Assembly: GCA_944990035.1 (NCBI GenBank)
Contig: CALYLX010000096.1
Span: 1-64,000, forward strand
Reading direction: 5' to 3'
Source of the DNA: Clitopilus passeckerianus
Lineage: Eukaryota > Basidiomycota > Agaricomycetes > Agaricales > Entolomataceae
DNA: 64,000 nt
The notes beneath the pieces were generated by a model. That model had not been told where the DNA came from. It did no database searches and saw only the letters and a program-made list of their open reading frames with translations. Shown piece by piece: positions 1 to 11,435 of the stretch. Both the position numbers and the translations under genes were made by a program. The first letter of the stretch is position 1. The number at the start of each line of letters is the position of its first letter.

Positions 1-2481
1 AGCTCCTACAACCACCGCAACAGAATCTTGAGTCGACAACGAGTCGAAATATAGGCTTAGACTCTTCATCATGGCTCGTGGTCAACTAGAAAGAACCAGC
101 AGGCACCGGGGTCGGTAGACACGAACAAAGGCGTCGTCTTCTTGATGCATGACCTTCTGAATACCATTACTGGAGTCCCTGTCGCTGATATCATTATCAA
201 CAGCTCTATCGTCACGAGGCTGGGCGGCCTGAGGTTTGGTATTACAGGAGTGCAGCCACCAGCGGAGTGTTCAGATGTAATTGTCTGTCAGCGCTCCAAT
301 GCGATATAGGTGTTTCAAGGATTTGAGGTATGTAAAGCACAGAATGAAGGACTTCTGGGCGGGAGTAACTCGGTGCAAAGAAGGATGTGCGTTCGGGTTC
401 GTCGGCTTGATTGGGCGGAGGCCCAAAGAGGAAGCTGTTTCCGTCACGTGAAAGCAAGCGCGTCGCGCCCAACCTAAGGCTCTAAACTTCAGTAAGCTGA
501 GCTGGAGTCACTAAGTACAGCAGAGGGCTTGACTTGAGGGCTTTGAGGAAGAGTGTAGTTAACCGGTGCTACGATACTATCTCATGCCAGCGCTAAGTCT
601 CACCTGGAAGTCTGCAACTTTGCTGCACTCGGACCAGCATAGCACGGACGACCAATATACCTCAGTCTGGACTGTCTAGCCCGGCGATGCGAGGAAGAAT
701 TAGCTGTATGTGATTATAGACCTAAAACTACTGTAGCCCACCTCATATACAGATACAATGCGAAAGTGGTTGAGAAAGCCTGCTTCTCAGCAATGCCCCT
801 TGCGTGAAGGTTAAGGATTCACACTGACCCTCTTACGACGATCACACCACGATTAACATCATCGGTACAGATATTACAGGAAATAGGATAGTACAACTTA
901 GTCTCCTTAGTTCGTATAATACTCCGGTGTCACAAGTATCTGAAAATTTATTGCTTTTAAGGAGGTTATCAAAATGGTCCATATCAGAAGCTAATCAGCG
1001 GAAGAAACGTGCAAGATGGGCCGCAGCGAGCTGGCCCGTCGGAGTATTACGATCAAGGTACTGGGGATGTCTTGGAGAACGCTGGGCACTGCGGCAGCAA
1101 TTAGAAAGGACATTCTCTCTTCACATGTTCTTGTCAGAATGACTCAAGTTCAGAGTAGAAGCCACGGCGCGAGTACTAACGTTGAAGCATAGAATCTGTT
1201 GGCTTTCCATATACCGTAGTTCTTTAGTTGGATGGGAAGTCATCCCACTAGTCACTGAAGTCGAGTGAGGTGTCGTCGCCGCTTATCAGAGGCTTCAACG
1301 CGGAACAACAAGGAATACAGTATGGACCATAAGAGTTCGGCAGATTTTCATGTCGCTCAAAGGTCCCGCCTATTGGGGATTACCGACCCTGGCTTGTACT
1401 TTGCCTTGATATGATGCTTGATCAGCTGACGAACTTTGGTTAGTTGGACCAGTTGGATGGGTGTCAATCCAGGGTATCAGGCTGGAACCTCGCTGACGTA
1501 GTCAGAAATGGGTCAAGCGTTTCGGAGCGTATTGACTTGCTTCAATCCGAGCTGCTCGATTTGACGGAACGGGGTATTCTAGAAACGGCCGGTTTCGGAC
1601 TCGGCGGTTTTCGACTAAACATCATGAACCCAGTGAACGCAAAGGTGGAGCGGTTAAACCACTGCAGCATGGCGCGGGCGCATAGATGCTATGTCCTAAG
1701 CCAGATAGTACTAGTCTCAAGAAACCCGTTTCGTGGGAGAGCCTCACATTGCTCAATGCAACGTGATAGGGGTTCTTCTCTCCCAAACGCTAGATGGCTC
1801 CAAAAGTGCAGTCCGTGTGATCGCCTATCCTAATAATATTCCGAAGATCATTAACATCTTTGGAAATAGGCGATTAGGCAGCGTTTCGTTGTCCTCCTGT
1901 AAAGACTGTCCTCCATTATCTTCGGGGACAGCTATGATCTATCGTCGAGGTCGACCGAGAACCATTTTCCTTAGACAGTTGCCATCTTTGTCTGATGCCG
2001 GTGCCTTTCGTACAGTATGGATTTTTCTTGATTTCTCCTGAAATTCTTGGAACCCAAGCAATTCAAAGATCACAATGCTTCACGATCCTGTGATGGTGGA
2101 GCTAGAGGCGACTCCGATCCTAATCCGACGCGTCAAACGACGCGTTTGGTCATGTAAAACTCTAAACAAGCATGTGCGCCCAATGTGCGCCAGCTGCATC
2201 GATCCACATTTGTTTACTGGGGCCGGCTATAAGCTACTTGCTTACTCCGAACCGTCATGACGCTAATCCCAATTGAATGGATCGGTAAATTTACTACTCA
2301 GAGCTCCTCCATACTCCATGTGGGACTCCGGGCCACTTCTATCTAAGACTTTCGGTGCAAAGGTGCGGCGAAATGTTGCGCCCTTGCTGGATTAGGAACC
2401 TCTTACCCCGTGAGCGGGACCGCTTCTCTCAAGAGGCAGCTATATATTATCAGAAGCCTCCTAGCGAGCACAAACATCACC
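1..2481. other. Left-edge region without a supported gene
   Basis: No gene could be assembled here. Short open frames exist on both strands, but they do not join through plausible introns and resemble no family I recognise. A plus-strand frame around 136-309 reads as a hydrophobic stretch ending in a possible N-S-S-I-V-T-R-L motif, faintly like the last membrane helix of DUF6533/6534 proteins. It has no start, no upstream exons and an early stop, so at best it is a remnant. The end of the stretch is the promoter of the P450 gene that starts at 2482. Confidence 0.4.
2441..2450 (+). promoter_or_regulatory. TATA-like box upstream of P450-1
   Basis: TATATATTAT lies about 32 bp before the ATG of P450-1, in an otherwise mixed sequence. 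The position suits a TATA element with a very short leader. Inference from position and composition only. Confidence 0.35.
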
Positions 2482-4785
2482 ATGTCGCTCAACTGGACTA
2501 TCCCGCCTGCCAGTATTGGGGTTGACCTTCGTCTGAGCAAACTTCCTATACTCGGAGTGATTGACTCAACCAGGAAGGCTTCTTGGGCATTCTTACTCTT
2601 CTCTCTCACGTTGTGGGTAGTGGGGAAGATTAGAAGAACAAAAAATCAGGACGGCAGTAGCTCAAGACTTCCGGGCCCGCCTAGAACATTTTTCTTTGGA
2701 AATGCACTGGAGATACCCAAGGAAGGTCCATGGAAGAAATTTGCGGAATGGGGAAGAGAGTACGGTGAGGACATATGTGATTTTTAACAAGAATTACTCA
2801 TGAACAATCTGATTCAAGGCGACATCGTCTTCGCCAAGGTCTTTTCTCGAAAGGTGGTCCTGCTCAACTCCTACGACGTCGCTAGCCAGCTTTTCGAGAA
2901 GAAGTCTGCAAACTATGCCGATAGACCGAGGAGAATTATGGCTGAATTGTGAGTCTATACCCCAAGTACTATTTCTCAAAAGGCTCGAATCCTTCTGTCT
3001 GATATGTAGAAGTGGCTTCGGTGAAGTCATGGTTTTCAAAAATTATAACGAAGATGTGAAGCACGGCAGGAGACTGATTCATGCCGGGCTTACCCCAGAA
3101 TCTTCAAGCATGGCATCCGATGCATGCTAAGGAGGCACTTCTGTTTGCGAAGAGAGTGTTGGATGATCCGGGTCAGTATCGGCGCCACGCTCGGAGGTAT
3201 GATAATCTCACGTTAATCCCCAACTGCGATCATTTCTCATAACGAAACCTTAGAGCACTGGTTGGGAATCTCCTGTCCTTCGTATATGGACACCGAATTG
3301 AGAGCGAAGATGATGTCCTGATACCTTTAGGCGAGAAAACGATGTACGTTACCGGGCAGCTTATTTCGCCAAATCGCTACGCCGTGGATCTGTTTCCCTG
3401 GTGTATGTCCTCTCAAAGTATTCGTCAAATCGAGCGCATACTCACGTCAGAACCCTCGACTTTGAAGTGAACAAGCTCCCGAAATGGTTTCCTGGCACAG
3501 CATTCAAGCAAGAAGCGAAGGAGAATAGAAGCTCATGGACACGCTGTTCACAATACCGTTTACGGAGACGATGGAGAAAATGGTGCGTCTAACTGGACTG
3601 CTCAAGTCGTTGCGTTTAATTGAGGGAATGTGTTCCAGGCAAAAGGAATTGCAGGTCCTTCATTTGTTTCAAACCTTCTTGAATACGGTGGGATCAAGTC
3701 CAACAAGGCTGACCTTCACTTGCTGAAAATGACTGCCGGAGTAATGATTACCGCTGGTGTCGACACTGTTAGCTGTCCTTTCCCAAGCCATGACCTTTGC
3801 TGACGTAGTGGGCATTTTGGGATCTAGACTGCGAGCATATTAAGCACCTTCTTCCTTAATATGCTTCTCAACCCTGAAGTGCAGAATAAAGCCCAAAGAG
3901 AACTGGACTCCGTCATTGGGTTCGCGGCTCTTCCAACATTTGCAGACAGGGATAGACTGCCGTATATCGAATGCGTAATCAAGGAGTCGATGCGATATCA
4001 TCCACCTTTGCCTTTGAGTAAGTCCCATAACTCATTTGCCCAACCTAGCGCTGACACGTACCCCAACAGTCGCTCGTTCATTACGAACCGATGATGCTAT
4101 AAATGGCTTTCCTATCCAAGCTGGCTCGTTCGTCACCGCCAACCTTTGGTACGTAACTGCTGGAAACGTTGAAACGAATGCGGCTTTCTGATCTCCTACT
4201 TCTCTTAGGGCATACGCACACGACGAAGATTGCTATCCTGACCCATATGTCTATAATCCTGATCGATTCCTGCCAAAGGGAGGTGCTGCTCCTCCACTAG
4301 ACCCGCGGGCGTACGTCTTCGGAATGGGCCGCAGGTCAGCTGCATTTGTTCATTCTCATGACATATGCTCATGCCAGTGCTCACCTTCCTGCTCGTTCTC
4401 ATTCATCAGACGCTGTCCGGGAGCTGACCTAGCAGATAATACCCTCTACATCATGATCGCTACGACCTTAGCGTTATTCAACATCATGCCCGAAATCGAC
4501 ACCAACGGCGACCCGATCATACCAGAAGTCAAGTACACGACCAACCTGACCAGGTGAGGTACTTCCTCGACATATTTGACTTCTCCATCACGATCGTGCG
4601 AGCTATCGCAATCGACCAGATCCCTCTCATACCTTCTGTTGCTTCTTCCATTCACATCAATCTGACGTTGACATGTACTGATGGAAACTGTCCTCTATCA
4701 TAGTCATCCTGTCCCTTTCCCAAGCCAGATCGTGCCCCGATCGAAAGGCATTGTCAAGTTAATCGAGGACAGTGTGGAAGGCTAA
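2482..4785 (+). pseudogene. Cytochrome P450 (P450-1), two frameshifts
   Basis: This is a multi-exon microsomal P450, the haem-thiolate monooxygenase type anchored in the ER. The ATG at 2482 opens an N-terminal anchor (about residues 32-48) followed by the proline-rich LPGPP hinge. Further on the exons give the I-helix TAGVDTT, the K-helix ESMR (E-x-x-R) and the haem loop FGMGRRRCPG, with the cysteine ligand present, and end at TAA 4783-4785. About nine introns of 45-150 bp are needed. Two places break the frame. An extra C in the C4 run at 3093-3096 separates the D-V-K-H-G-R-R part from the N-L-Q-A-W-H-P part, and one A is missing near 3527-3531, before L-M-D-T-L-F. Neither break sits at a possible intron. 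As written the gene yields a protein truncated at about 200 residues. It belongs to the fungal group annotated as O-methylsterigmatocystin-oxidoreductase-like, but the CYP number and substrate are unknown. It converges on the DUF6534 gene that ends at 5122. Either a young pseudogene or two sequence errors. Confidence 0.8.
3835..3864. repeat. 10-bp perfect inverted repeat inside P450-1
   Basis: GCATATTAAG at 3835-3844 is answered by CTTAATATGC at 3855-3864, with a 10-nt loop between. It lies in the exon just after the I-helix of P450-1. It is probably a coincidence of codons for I-L-S-T-F-F-L-N-M, but the stem is perfect. Confidence 0.5.
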
Positions 4786-5121
4786 TGTCATGGCAGGTTG
4801 GGGCCGAGGTTTTGTCGTTCGAAAAAATGGCCAGGTTGAGCCTACTACTTTTGAGCTACTCTGTATACCCTTTCCAGTAGCCTTTTCAATGAAATGGATT
4901 TCCGATATTTACGAACGCGTGATGTCTTTTCTGGCTTCGGGCGAGTGTCGTCTGGAATCTGGACGAGGTACTAGAGTTCAGTCTGGAGTTATTCAATCTT
5001 TGGGTATCAATGAGTGCCATTGGCTCGTCCGTAAAATTACAACCCACGGAGAATAGATAGACATAATAATGATAGTCGTGTGTATTACAGTAACAACTCC
5101 ATCTCTCGCACAAAAACGGGC

Positions 5122-6976
5122 TCACGCTTTCGTTGAAGGATACCAGGAAGCCTCGCCTTGGCTGTAGCCCGGATTGAATGCCGGCTTGGCAACAGCGCTT
5201 CCCATGGTGCCAATTTTCGCTATGAATAAGGTGAGTACAATCGACCTATCTGATAAGGCAACGGAGGCTTACTGTGAGACATAGCCATACCGGTGGAACC
5301 AACCATTGCGTAACTTTCTGCAGGCTTGACGTCGTATACCTTCCTGATGCTCTTTCGGGAGTTAAGCGTCACCAAAAGCGAGTTGACATAGACTGCCAGC
5401 CGACCCCATGAGTGAGAAATACTGTGGCAGATGGCCTTCAATTTAACTCACGTTTGCTAATAATCTCGGTGAAGGCAGTGAAGTGAGTCTTCGTAGGCAG
5501 GGCGTGGAACTAAACCAGTCATAAGCAAATCATCCGTGTGCCCCACAAATCTTACTCACAACAACGAATGTCACGACGGAGATTGCGCTCGTCACGATAC
5601 CGACGTTGACACTGTAGATGATCAAGCGGTCGATGATGTTCTCCGTCCTGTAGGCGGACCGTTAGAGCTATGCGAAATTTTTAGAAAGACGGATAAAACT
5701 GACGCGCGGAAACCAGAGCGTGATTGGTTCAAGAAGTAAACAAGTGAGAGAGAAATGACGACATCGCCAGCCATGGAGATGGCAAGTTGGGCAGAGTAAA
5801 GTCCCTGTCAAGAAGAGGTCGGTTTAGGGGGCGTTGGAAGACAGGGTGGAATTTCACGCACCTCTATCCTTGGACTGTGGATTTCTGGCAGAGCGGGTCG
5901 GACGAATAGGAATACATCGGAAGCTGATGGAGAGAAGAATTAGATCCGCGACTACACAATTTCAGGTTTGTACTCACTGATTCCCAAGGCTGAAGAGACC
6001 CATGAGGTGTTAGAGAACGCGACCCACGTCAGTTAGATTCTTGTGCTCACCGAATTGGACAAACGACGCAAAAAGCTGTGAGATCAAGTCAGAAGGTATT
6101 GGGGTTGGTAAGGGATTCGAGAGCTTACAATGAACGCGACTGCTGCAGTCCCAAGCCCCTTAATCCTGCTTGATTGCGACACTGCCCAAACTCGCCAAGC
6201 ATAGAAGCTTAAGAGAGTGAGTATGTCTCCTGCAAGTCTGAACTTCGGGGAAAACCAACCTTTGTACCATACTTGTCATCAATACCTAATTGAAAACGTC
6301 AGTGAAAAGTCGGAACGGTAAAACGGGAATTTCTAACCGTCAGAGCAAAGGAAGCCTGAAGCGAAGTGGTGAGTCAGCTAGTTTCTTACAACGACAAATC
6401 ATAGCTTACGGCAAATGGCCTGTGAGAGCGAAATTAGAACAATCAGAGAATAAGGATGTGGTTCACTCACTTTGCGACAAGGAAGAGCCCTGCCTGGTTC
6501 TCTGGCATCTTCGAGTTCACGTAGAGATCGTAACAGGTGTTTCCAATCAGTATGAGATGGGCTGTCTCGAGAGTCCTACGCAAATCGAAACTTGAGAAGC
6601 TGCAAGGCATGTCCTAGCGAAAATTACAAACCATAGGGTTGCAACCTAAGGAGACAATGGGTTCGTTAGAAACAGAGATGGAGTTAGTTCTCGACAGCCT
6701 ACCAGAGCCCTTCGGATCATGTTGTCGCCACTGTATGTTCGATAGTAGTAAACCGTCTGTGCGCAGGTAATTCCATATAATCTGAAAGGTTGAAATTTAG
6801 GCTTGGGTGTTGGTGTGCAAGTGTGGGTCGGAGCTCACGCAAAACAGGTCATGGCCCCTATGATAACGCGTAAGTCGACTTGGCAAGATCTACCTGAGGT
6901 TATTCCACGTACCGACCAAGAACGCAGCCTCAATCTCTCCCAAGTTGGAGGGAATCCCAGGCGGAAGGTGACTCAT
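5122..6976 (-). CDS. DUF6534 multi-pass membrane protein (copy 1)
   Basis: This is a basidiomycete-specific integral membrane protein of unknown biochemical role. The ATG at 6976 begins MSHLPPGIPSNLGEIEAAFL, the usual start of this family. About twelve exons then give the family landmarks in order: Y-G-I-T-C-A-Q-T-V-Y-Y-Y-R-T-Y, E-T-A-H-L-I-L-I-G, S-F-Y-A-W-R-V-W, G-L-Y-S-A-Q-L-A, N-Q-S-R-S-G-F-R, T-E-N-I-I-D-R-L-I-I-Y, T-H-F-T-A-F-T-E-I-I-S-K-L-Y and L-N-S-R-K-S-I-R. The last block is the cytoplasmic edge of the final helix. All exons join in one frame, ending TGA 5122-5124, so this copy looks intact. Several exons are very short (about 10-20 nt), as in copies 2 and 3. It converges with P450-1, with about 340 bp between their ends. 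Receptor or transporter roles have been guessed for the family, but nothing in the sequence proves either. Confidence 0.85.
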
Positions 6977-8057
6977 ATTGAGTGAGTTAGAATGAAAGGA
7001 AAGGCTCGCCGGGAGGTGAGAGCAGAGGTGAAACGAAGGAAAGGGAGGGGTGAAGTCGAGTCCTCAGCTCCCCTCACAGTCCGCAATCATAAAGCATCCA
7101 AACAGGTCAATTTCGACTCCATGCTTTCTCCCGAGCATCCGTTCATTGCCTCATCACCATCAGATTCAGGTGTCAGGAGACCATGGCCATCATCGAACGA
7201 GGAGATCGGCACGGGCATATCAGCCTGAAACCCGATTGCGCTCGTCAACTGCGAGATCATTGATAGCGAAAAGAGACTTTCGGAATGGTATCAAAATGCC
7301 CATGCATTGCATAATCTAGCCTTGGACAGTGGAGAGTTTCAACGGCCGTTATCATCCTGCACCACTTGGACGTATAGTCAATGCCCTTCGAAGAAGCATT
7401 AGCTGTACCTTGGCAGAGATTTGGATCAAGAAGCAGAAAACTCCCGTTGCTTCGAATGTTTGGCTTGATAGCCATAACGGCCTTGATGCTTCCCGGAAGG
7501 AAGGCCTGGCAGCTGTCAGTGAGAACTTGATCAGAGGAGATCAAAGGGCAGCATGCAGCATGAGCAAGCCGGAATCATTGTGATCCACGAGCCGACGGAT
7601 CGGAAAACAATTGGTGTAGCACTTGAAGCTTGAAGCTCCACGATCAAGACACCTGTCTATTTCGCCCGGCGGACCAACAAGATGATGGTTTTAGCATGGT
7701 GACCTATTCACAACAATGGTAAGAGGTTTGCGGATACCAGACGACGGCCTGTGCAGAAGCCAACGATGGAGGTGGAAGTTCAAGAAAACTGAGCAAATGC
7801 CTCACGTGATCTCGGATTTCGCTAAACGCGCACTGGCCCTCTCTGACCCGACTTCCGAAGGAACACCTCAAGGTCGAAATCAAATGGCCATTCGCCTCTT
7901 CTCAAGCGAAAGGAACTTCATAAATCTATCAGTATTAGAGATATTTTTCTCATCGTCGGTGAAATGGAGCATGCTCTCAATTGATGGCACAGTGCGTTGT
8001 CAATGAAGAAGTTACGACGATCTGAGTTGGCAAACATAGTTCCATGCATTACATTGG
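6977..8057. other. Intergenic, nothing recognised
   Basis: The first part is the promoter of the minus-strand DUF6534 gene; its leader is purine-rich on the plus strand (7000-7060). An ATG-started plus frame at 7716-8006 (96 codons) has no recognisable motif and no convincing flanking exons. I see no RNA gene, repeat or transposon end. Confidence 0.4.
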
Positions 8058-8822
8058 CTAAAATACTCCAGGAACGAATTTACGAGGCACCCTACGGCTA
8101 TAGGTCTCCCACTCGCCTGAGAATGCTTTCTTCAGATGGCCATCCTCGATTGCCCCCTGGCAATCATGCTTCTGATTGAGAAGAAGCACAATCCCTGGAA
8201 TAGCCAGATCCACCATCGCAGCTGGGTATTCAGTATACCGCACTGAGATACCCAGCCCTGCTTGTCCATGATAATGACGTTAACTCCAATGATTGCAAGG
8301 ATGAGTGCTGTAGCCCGGATGCCTAACATACGAGTACGGCCCGGAAGTAATGAGGCGATGATCCTTGCGAACGGTGATTTGGAAAGTGAAGAGTGTTCCG
8401 AGGGAGTGGTAGCACCATGCGCGAATGAGACCCATGGTAATGACCATGGTTGAGGCGAACAGGAATTGTGGAGAAAGTGTCGTGACTGAAGGCGGAATGT
8501 TGGCAGGGAGACGTTAGAGAATCCAGGCAGTTGTCGAAGGGACGGTTCTATGATGGAGCTTAGGACAAGCACTTGACAGAGCAAGAGCCCAACAACGAAA
8601 CTCTGGTTTGAAAGGTGTTTTGTTGAGTGACATGGTACAAGCAAGACAAGTTTAATTATTCACCTTGGAGATAATAGACAGGTTATGAGCAATAAACCCG
8701 AATACACCGTCGACATGGAGCTTGTCTTTCTCTGACGGGTAGTTGGGAGGTGTCAATGAGAACCAGTAGCCATAGGCGGCAAGTGCAGTAAGAACCGCTT
8801 TCGTCCAGACTTCAGTCGACAT
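8058..8822 (-). pseudogene. Isoprenylcysteine O-methyltransferase-like membrane enzyme, broken
   Basis: The family transfers methyl from S-adenosylmethionine to C-terminal prenylcysteine (ICMT/Ste14 type) in ER membranes; basidiomycetes carry many extra, uncharacterised copies. The ATG at 8822 opens a first exon with a hydrophobic N-terminus ending in H-N-L-S-I-I-S-K at a GTGAAT donor. The core is clear: W-C-Y-H-S-L-G-T-L-F-T-F, then R-K-D-H-R-L-I-T, then the S-G-P-Y-S-Y-V-R-H-P-G-Y cofactor motif, and finally E-W-E-T-Y-S-R-R-V-P with a V-P-G-V-F C-terminus before TAG 8058. These blocks are not in one frame. Two nt are missing immediately after RHPGY (8306-8312), one G is missing from the G run at 8153-8157, and a further shift or a weak intron (acceptor CTTCAG) lies between the second membrane segment and W-C-Y. 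No GT-AG pair explains the first two breaks. The intact protein would be about 230 residues. Most likely a pseudogene. Confidence 0.72.
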
Positions 8823-9327
8823 AGTATATCGAGAGACGTGAGACGGTAGGTGGAGAGGGCCCTGGAGCTTTCAAGATGCTTTCAAGTTGAGAACCTGAGT
8901 CCAGAGGTATACCTGGACCCGAACGCAACAGGGGATTCCGGCCTAGGAGTATTGAGATCTAGGCGAAGACCATGGGAGCAACTGGAAGCAATAAGTAAAA
9001 GCCGGCCATGAGGCAATGCATGACCTCAAACGCTTCAGAAGATTCAATCAGGCAGGAATATGTAGAGCCAAAATCAAGCGATTCTTCTGGAAGACGGGTA
9101 TTTGGGAGGGGCTCAGGCTATTCGTGGTTAAACGTTAACAAATGAACCCGGATATAACGGATTGAACTGGTTCGTTTTCACCTTATGTCAGCGACGGTCA
9201 AACGCTGCCCAGCGTTCCGCTCTCGGGCGGGAACTGTGATTGATTCCGACTGCATGGTACAGCTGGAGGTCTGATTCCAAAGTAAGTTCTCGGTCTTGAG
9301 CTCCTAGAGTTGACCTGGACGCTAACC
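8823..9327. other. Divergent promoter region
   Basis: About 500 bp separate the broken methyltransferase (minus) and P450-2 (plus), which face away from each other. The stretch presumably holds both promoters. No TATA box at a convincing distance and no repeat were seen. Confidence 0.4.
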
Positions 9328-11435
9328 ATGGCTATTCTCTCTTTACCAGAAACTTGTTCGGTGCTCGCAGGATTCGTGAGTCATGTTGCTTGAACATTTC
9401 AGCGAACATTATTGACCTATCTCGAATGTGGATATAGACCAGTTGGATATGGCTCAACCGACATGATGTCAGAGGGGACTATGCACTGTCCTTTTTGCTG
9501 CAAGCTTTCTAGGACTTTACCTCGGAATTCACGCGAAATCAGGTTCGAACCCCCAAGAGGACCTCAATTATTCTGCAAGACTAGCAGCCGCATATTTTGG
9601 ATCCCTTATCCTTTCGACCGTCACCTATCGACTTTCGCCATGGCATCCACTTGCAGGCTTTCCTGGACCACTTCTCTGGCGAACTACCAGCTTGTTCTTG
9701 TCTATCGTGTCATTCAGAGGCTACAGGCACATTCAACTCGATGAGTTGCACAAGAAGCATGGAAGATTCATTAGGATAGGTGAACACTCCTCCAACATAC
9801 CCCTCCATTCCCAAAAGTCTAACCGCTCACATTAATAGGCCAAATCATCTTTCTGTTCATTCTCCAGGTGGAGCCGCTGCGCTCTACTCAGCCAGTGACA
9901 TGGAGAAATCTGAATCCTACAACCCACCTGGCAGGACACCAGGCGTCTCTCTCTTCTTCAAGCATACCAAGGAAGAGCATACCCTCCGAAAGCGTATTTG
10001 GTCTTCGGGCTTCACCACGAATGCGTAAGTGATCTCTTTGCCACCGCTTGGATTCCGTACCTGAGACCTCGTCTTTAAGTTACGTGCAATATTGCTATCC
10101 CATGGAGCGGCGCGTCTGGCAACTAGTGCAGTGCATGCAAGACAGGAGCAAGGAAACTGGATATGTCGATATTGCTGAAGCCCTTGCTCACTGGTCGTAT
10201 GACTTCATGGTGGGTTTGCTTCCGTCTGCCCATCCGTGCACCAACTGACGTAAGGGCAAAGGGAGAGATGGTCTTCGGAGGCAGCAATGATCTAGAGCTT
10301 ATGCGTGATGGAGACCCTCAGAACCTCGTTGAAGGTGGTAAGAAAGCCATGGTCATTGTCGATTCGTTAGTTCCTTCAATCCCTCGACTAGAAGCTGTCG
10401 TGCTAATGGTCTCTTTCCTCAGTATCGGACAATCACCCTGGCTCCTCGATATTCTTTGGCATCTTCCTGCCTCCAAGGACATCCACCAACTTCGCCATGC
10501 AGCTGAGCGAATGATGAAGAGGAGGATTGCAACCAAGACCGTTGACATACAGGACGTCTCCTCCTACCTTGTAAGCAACTGCTTTTGTCCCCGCTATGGC
10601 ATTGTTCCTCACCCGCGTTCTTTAGCTCGCTGGAGATCCATCAACGGGCGATTTCATTCCAGAAAATGAGCTGGCCATCGACGCTGTTGTCGGAATACAA
10701 GCCGGCTCTGACAACACTGCAACCCTCCTCGGCCTCGCATTCTATTTCCTCCTCTCCAACCGCCCCACCTACCTCAACCTGCGTTCCGCAGTCGATGCAA
10801 AGTTCTCCAACCCTAAAGACACCCTCGATCTGGACGTCCTTTCTGAAATTCCTTACCTCAATGCTGTGATCAATGAGACATTGAGGCTAATGACACCTTT
10901 CTTCCTTCCAAGAATTGTGCCAAGTGAAGGCATCACCATCGACGGCGTACACATCCCCGGCAGGTCTATTGTTGCACTGGCTTCGTACACCCAGCAGACC
11001 TGCGAGGAGAATTTTGGACCTGATTCATTGGTATGACTCTTTCTTTCGCACGTTCCAGTTAGAGGATGCTCATCTCATCCCGGCTGCAGGTGTTCCGACC
11101 TGAGAGATGGCTCGAAGAGGACAATGAACATATGAACCGAGCTGCGATGGTACCATTCTCCCAAGGTGGGTTGCGTATTCCCATCAACCAGTTTACTCAA
11201 TGAACTCACGTTCTTTTGTGCAGGCCGGTTCGTCTGCGTGGCCAAAACATTTGCGATGCATGAGCTACGATTCGTGCTTACACGGCTTATGCTCAACTTC
11301 GATATGCATCTGAAGCCTGACTTTGACGTTGACGGCTTCAGGAAGAGGATCAGGAATATGAGGACGACTATATTCAGCGAGCCACTCATGGTCTCAGCAA
11401 GGCTACGGGAAGGGGCGACCAAGGCAAACGTTTAG
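9328..11435 (+). pseudogene. Cytochrome P450 (P450-2), frameshift and atypical haem loop
   Basis: This multi-exon P450 starts at ATG 9328. After a first intron of about 100 bp it encodes two hydrophobic segments and the hinge R-L-S-P-W-H-P-L-A-G-F-P-G-P. Later landmarks are the C-helix block L-R-K-R-I-W, the K-helix NETLR and P-E-R-W. The I-helix reads QAGSDNTA, with Asn where most P450s have the oxygen-activating Thr. The haem loop reads FSQGRFVCVAK: the Cys ligand is present, but the usual Arg is Phe and the last Gly is Ala. The end is TAG 11433-11435. At the splice junction 9779/9839 the exon entering P-N-H-L-S-V-H is one nt short of being in frame (C run at 9840-9841), and no alternative acceptor restores it. 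All later junctions join cleanly. It may be a recent pseudogene with a single break, or a single base error. Substrate unknown; the hydrophobic access region and neighbouring desaturases make a lipid substrate plausible. Confidence 0.75.

Noticed and set aside
136..309. Plus-strand hydrophobic frame resembling the last helix of DUF6533/6534 proteins
   Set aside because: No start, no flanking exons and an early stop; the resemblance rests on a few residues.
3085..3130. Possible intron explaining the P450-1 frame change
   Set aside because: Conserved residues run right up to both sides of the C4 run; there is no room for an intron.
9542..9551. GGTTCGAACC, a perfect tRNA B-box-like decamer
   Set aside because: No A box or acceptor stem at the right distance, and the bases are part of a P450-2 coding exon (G-S-N-P-Q-E-D).
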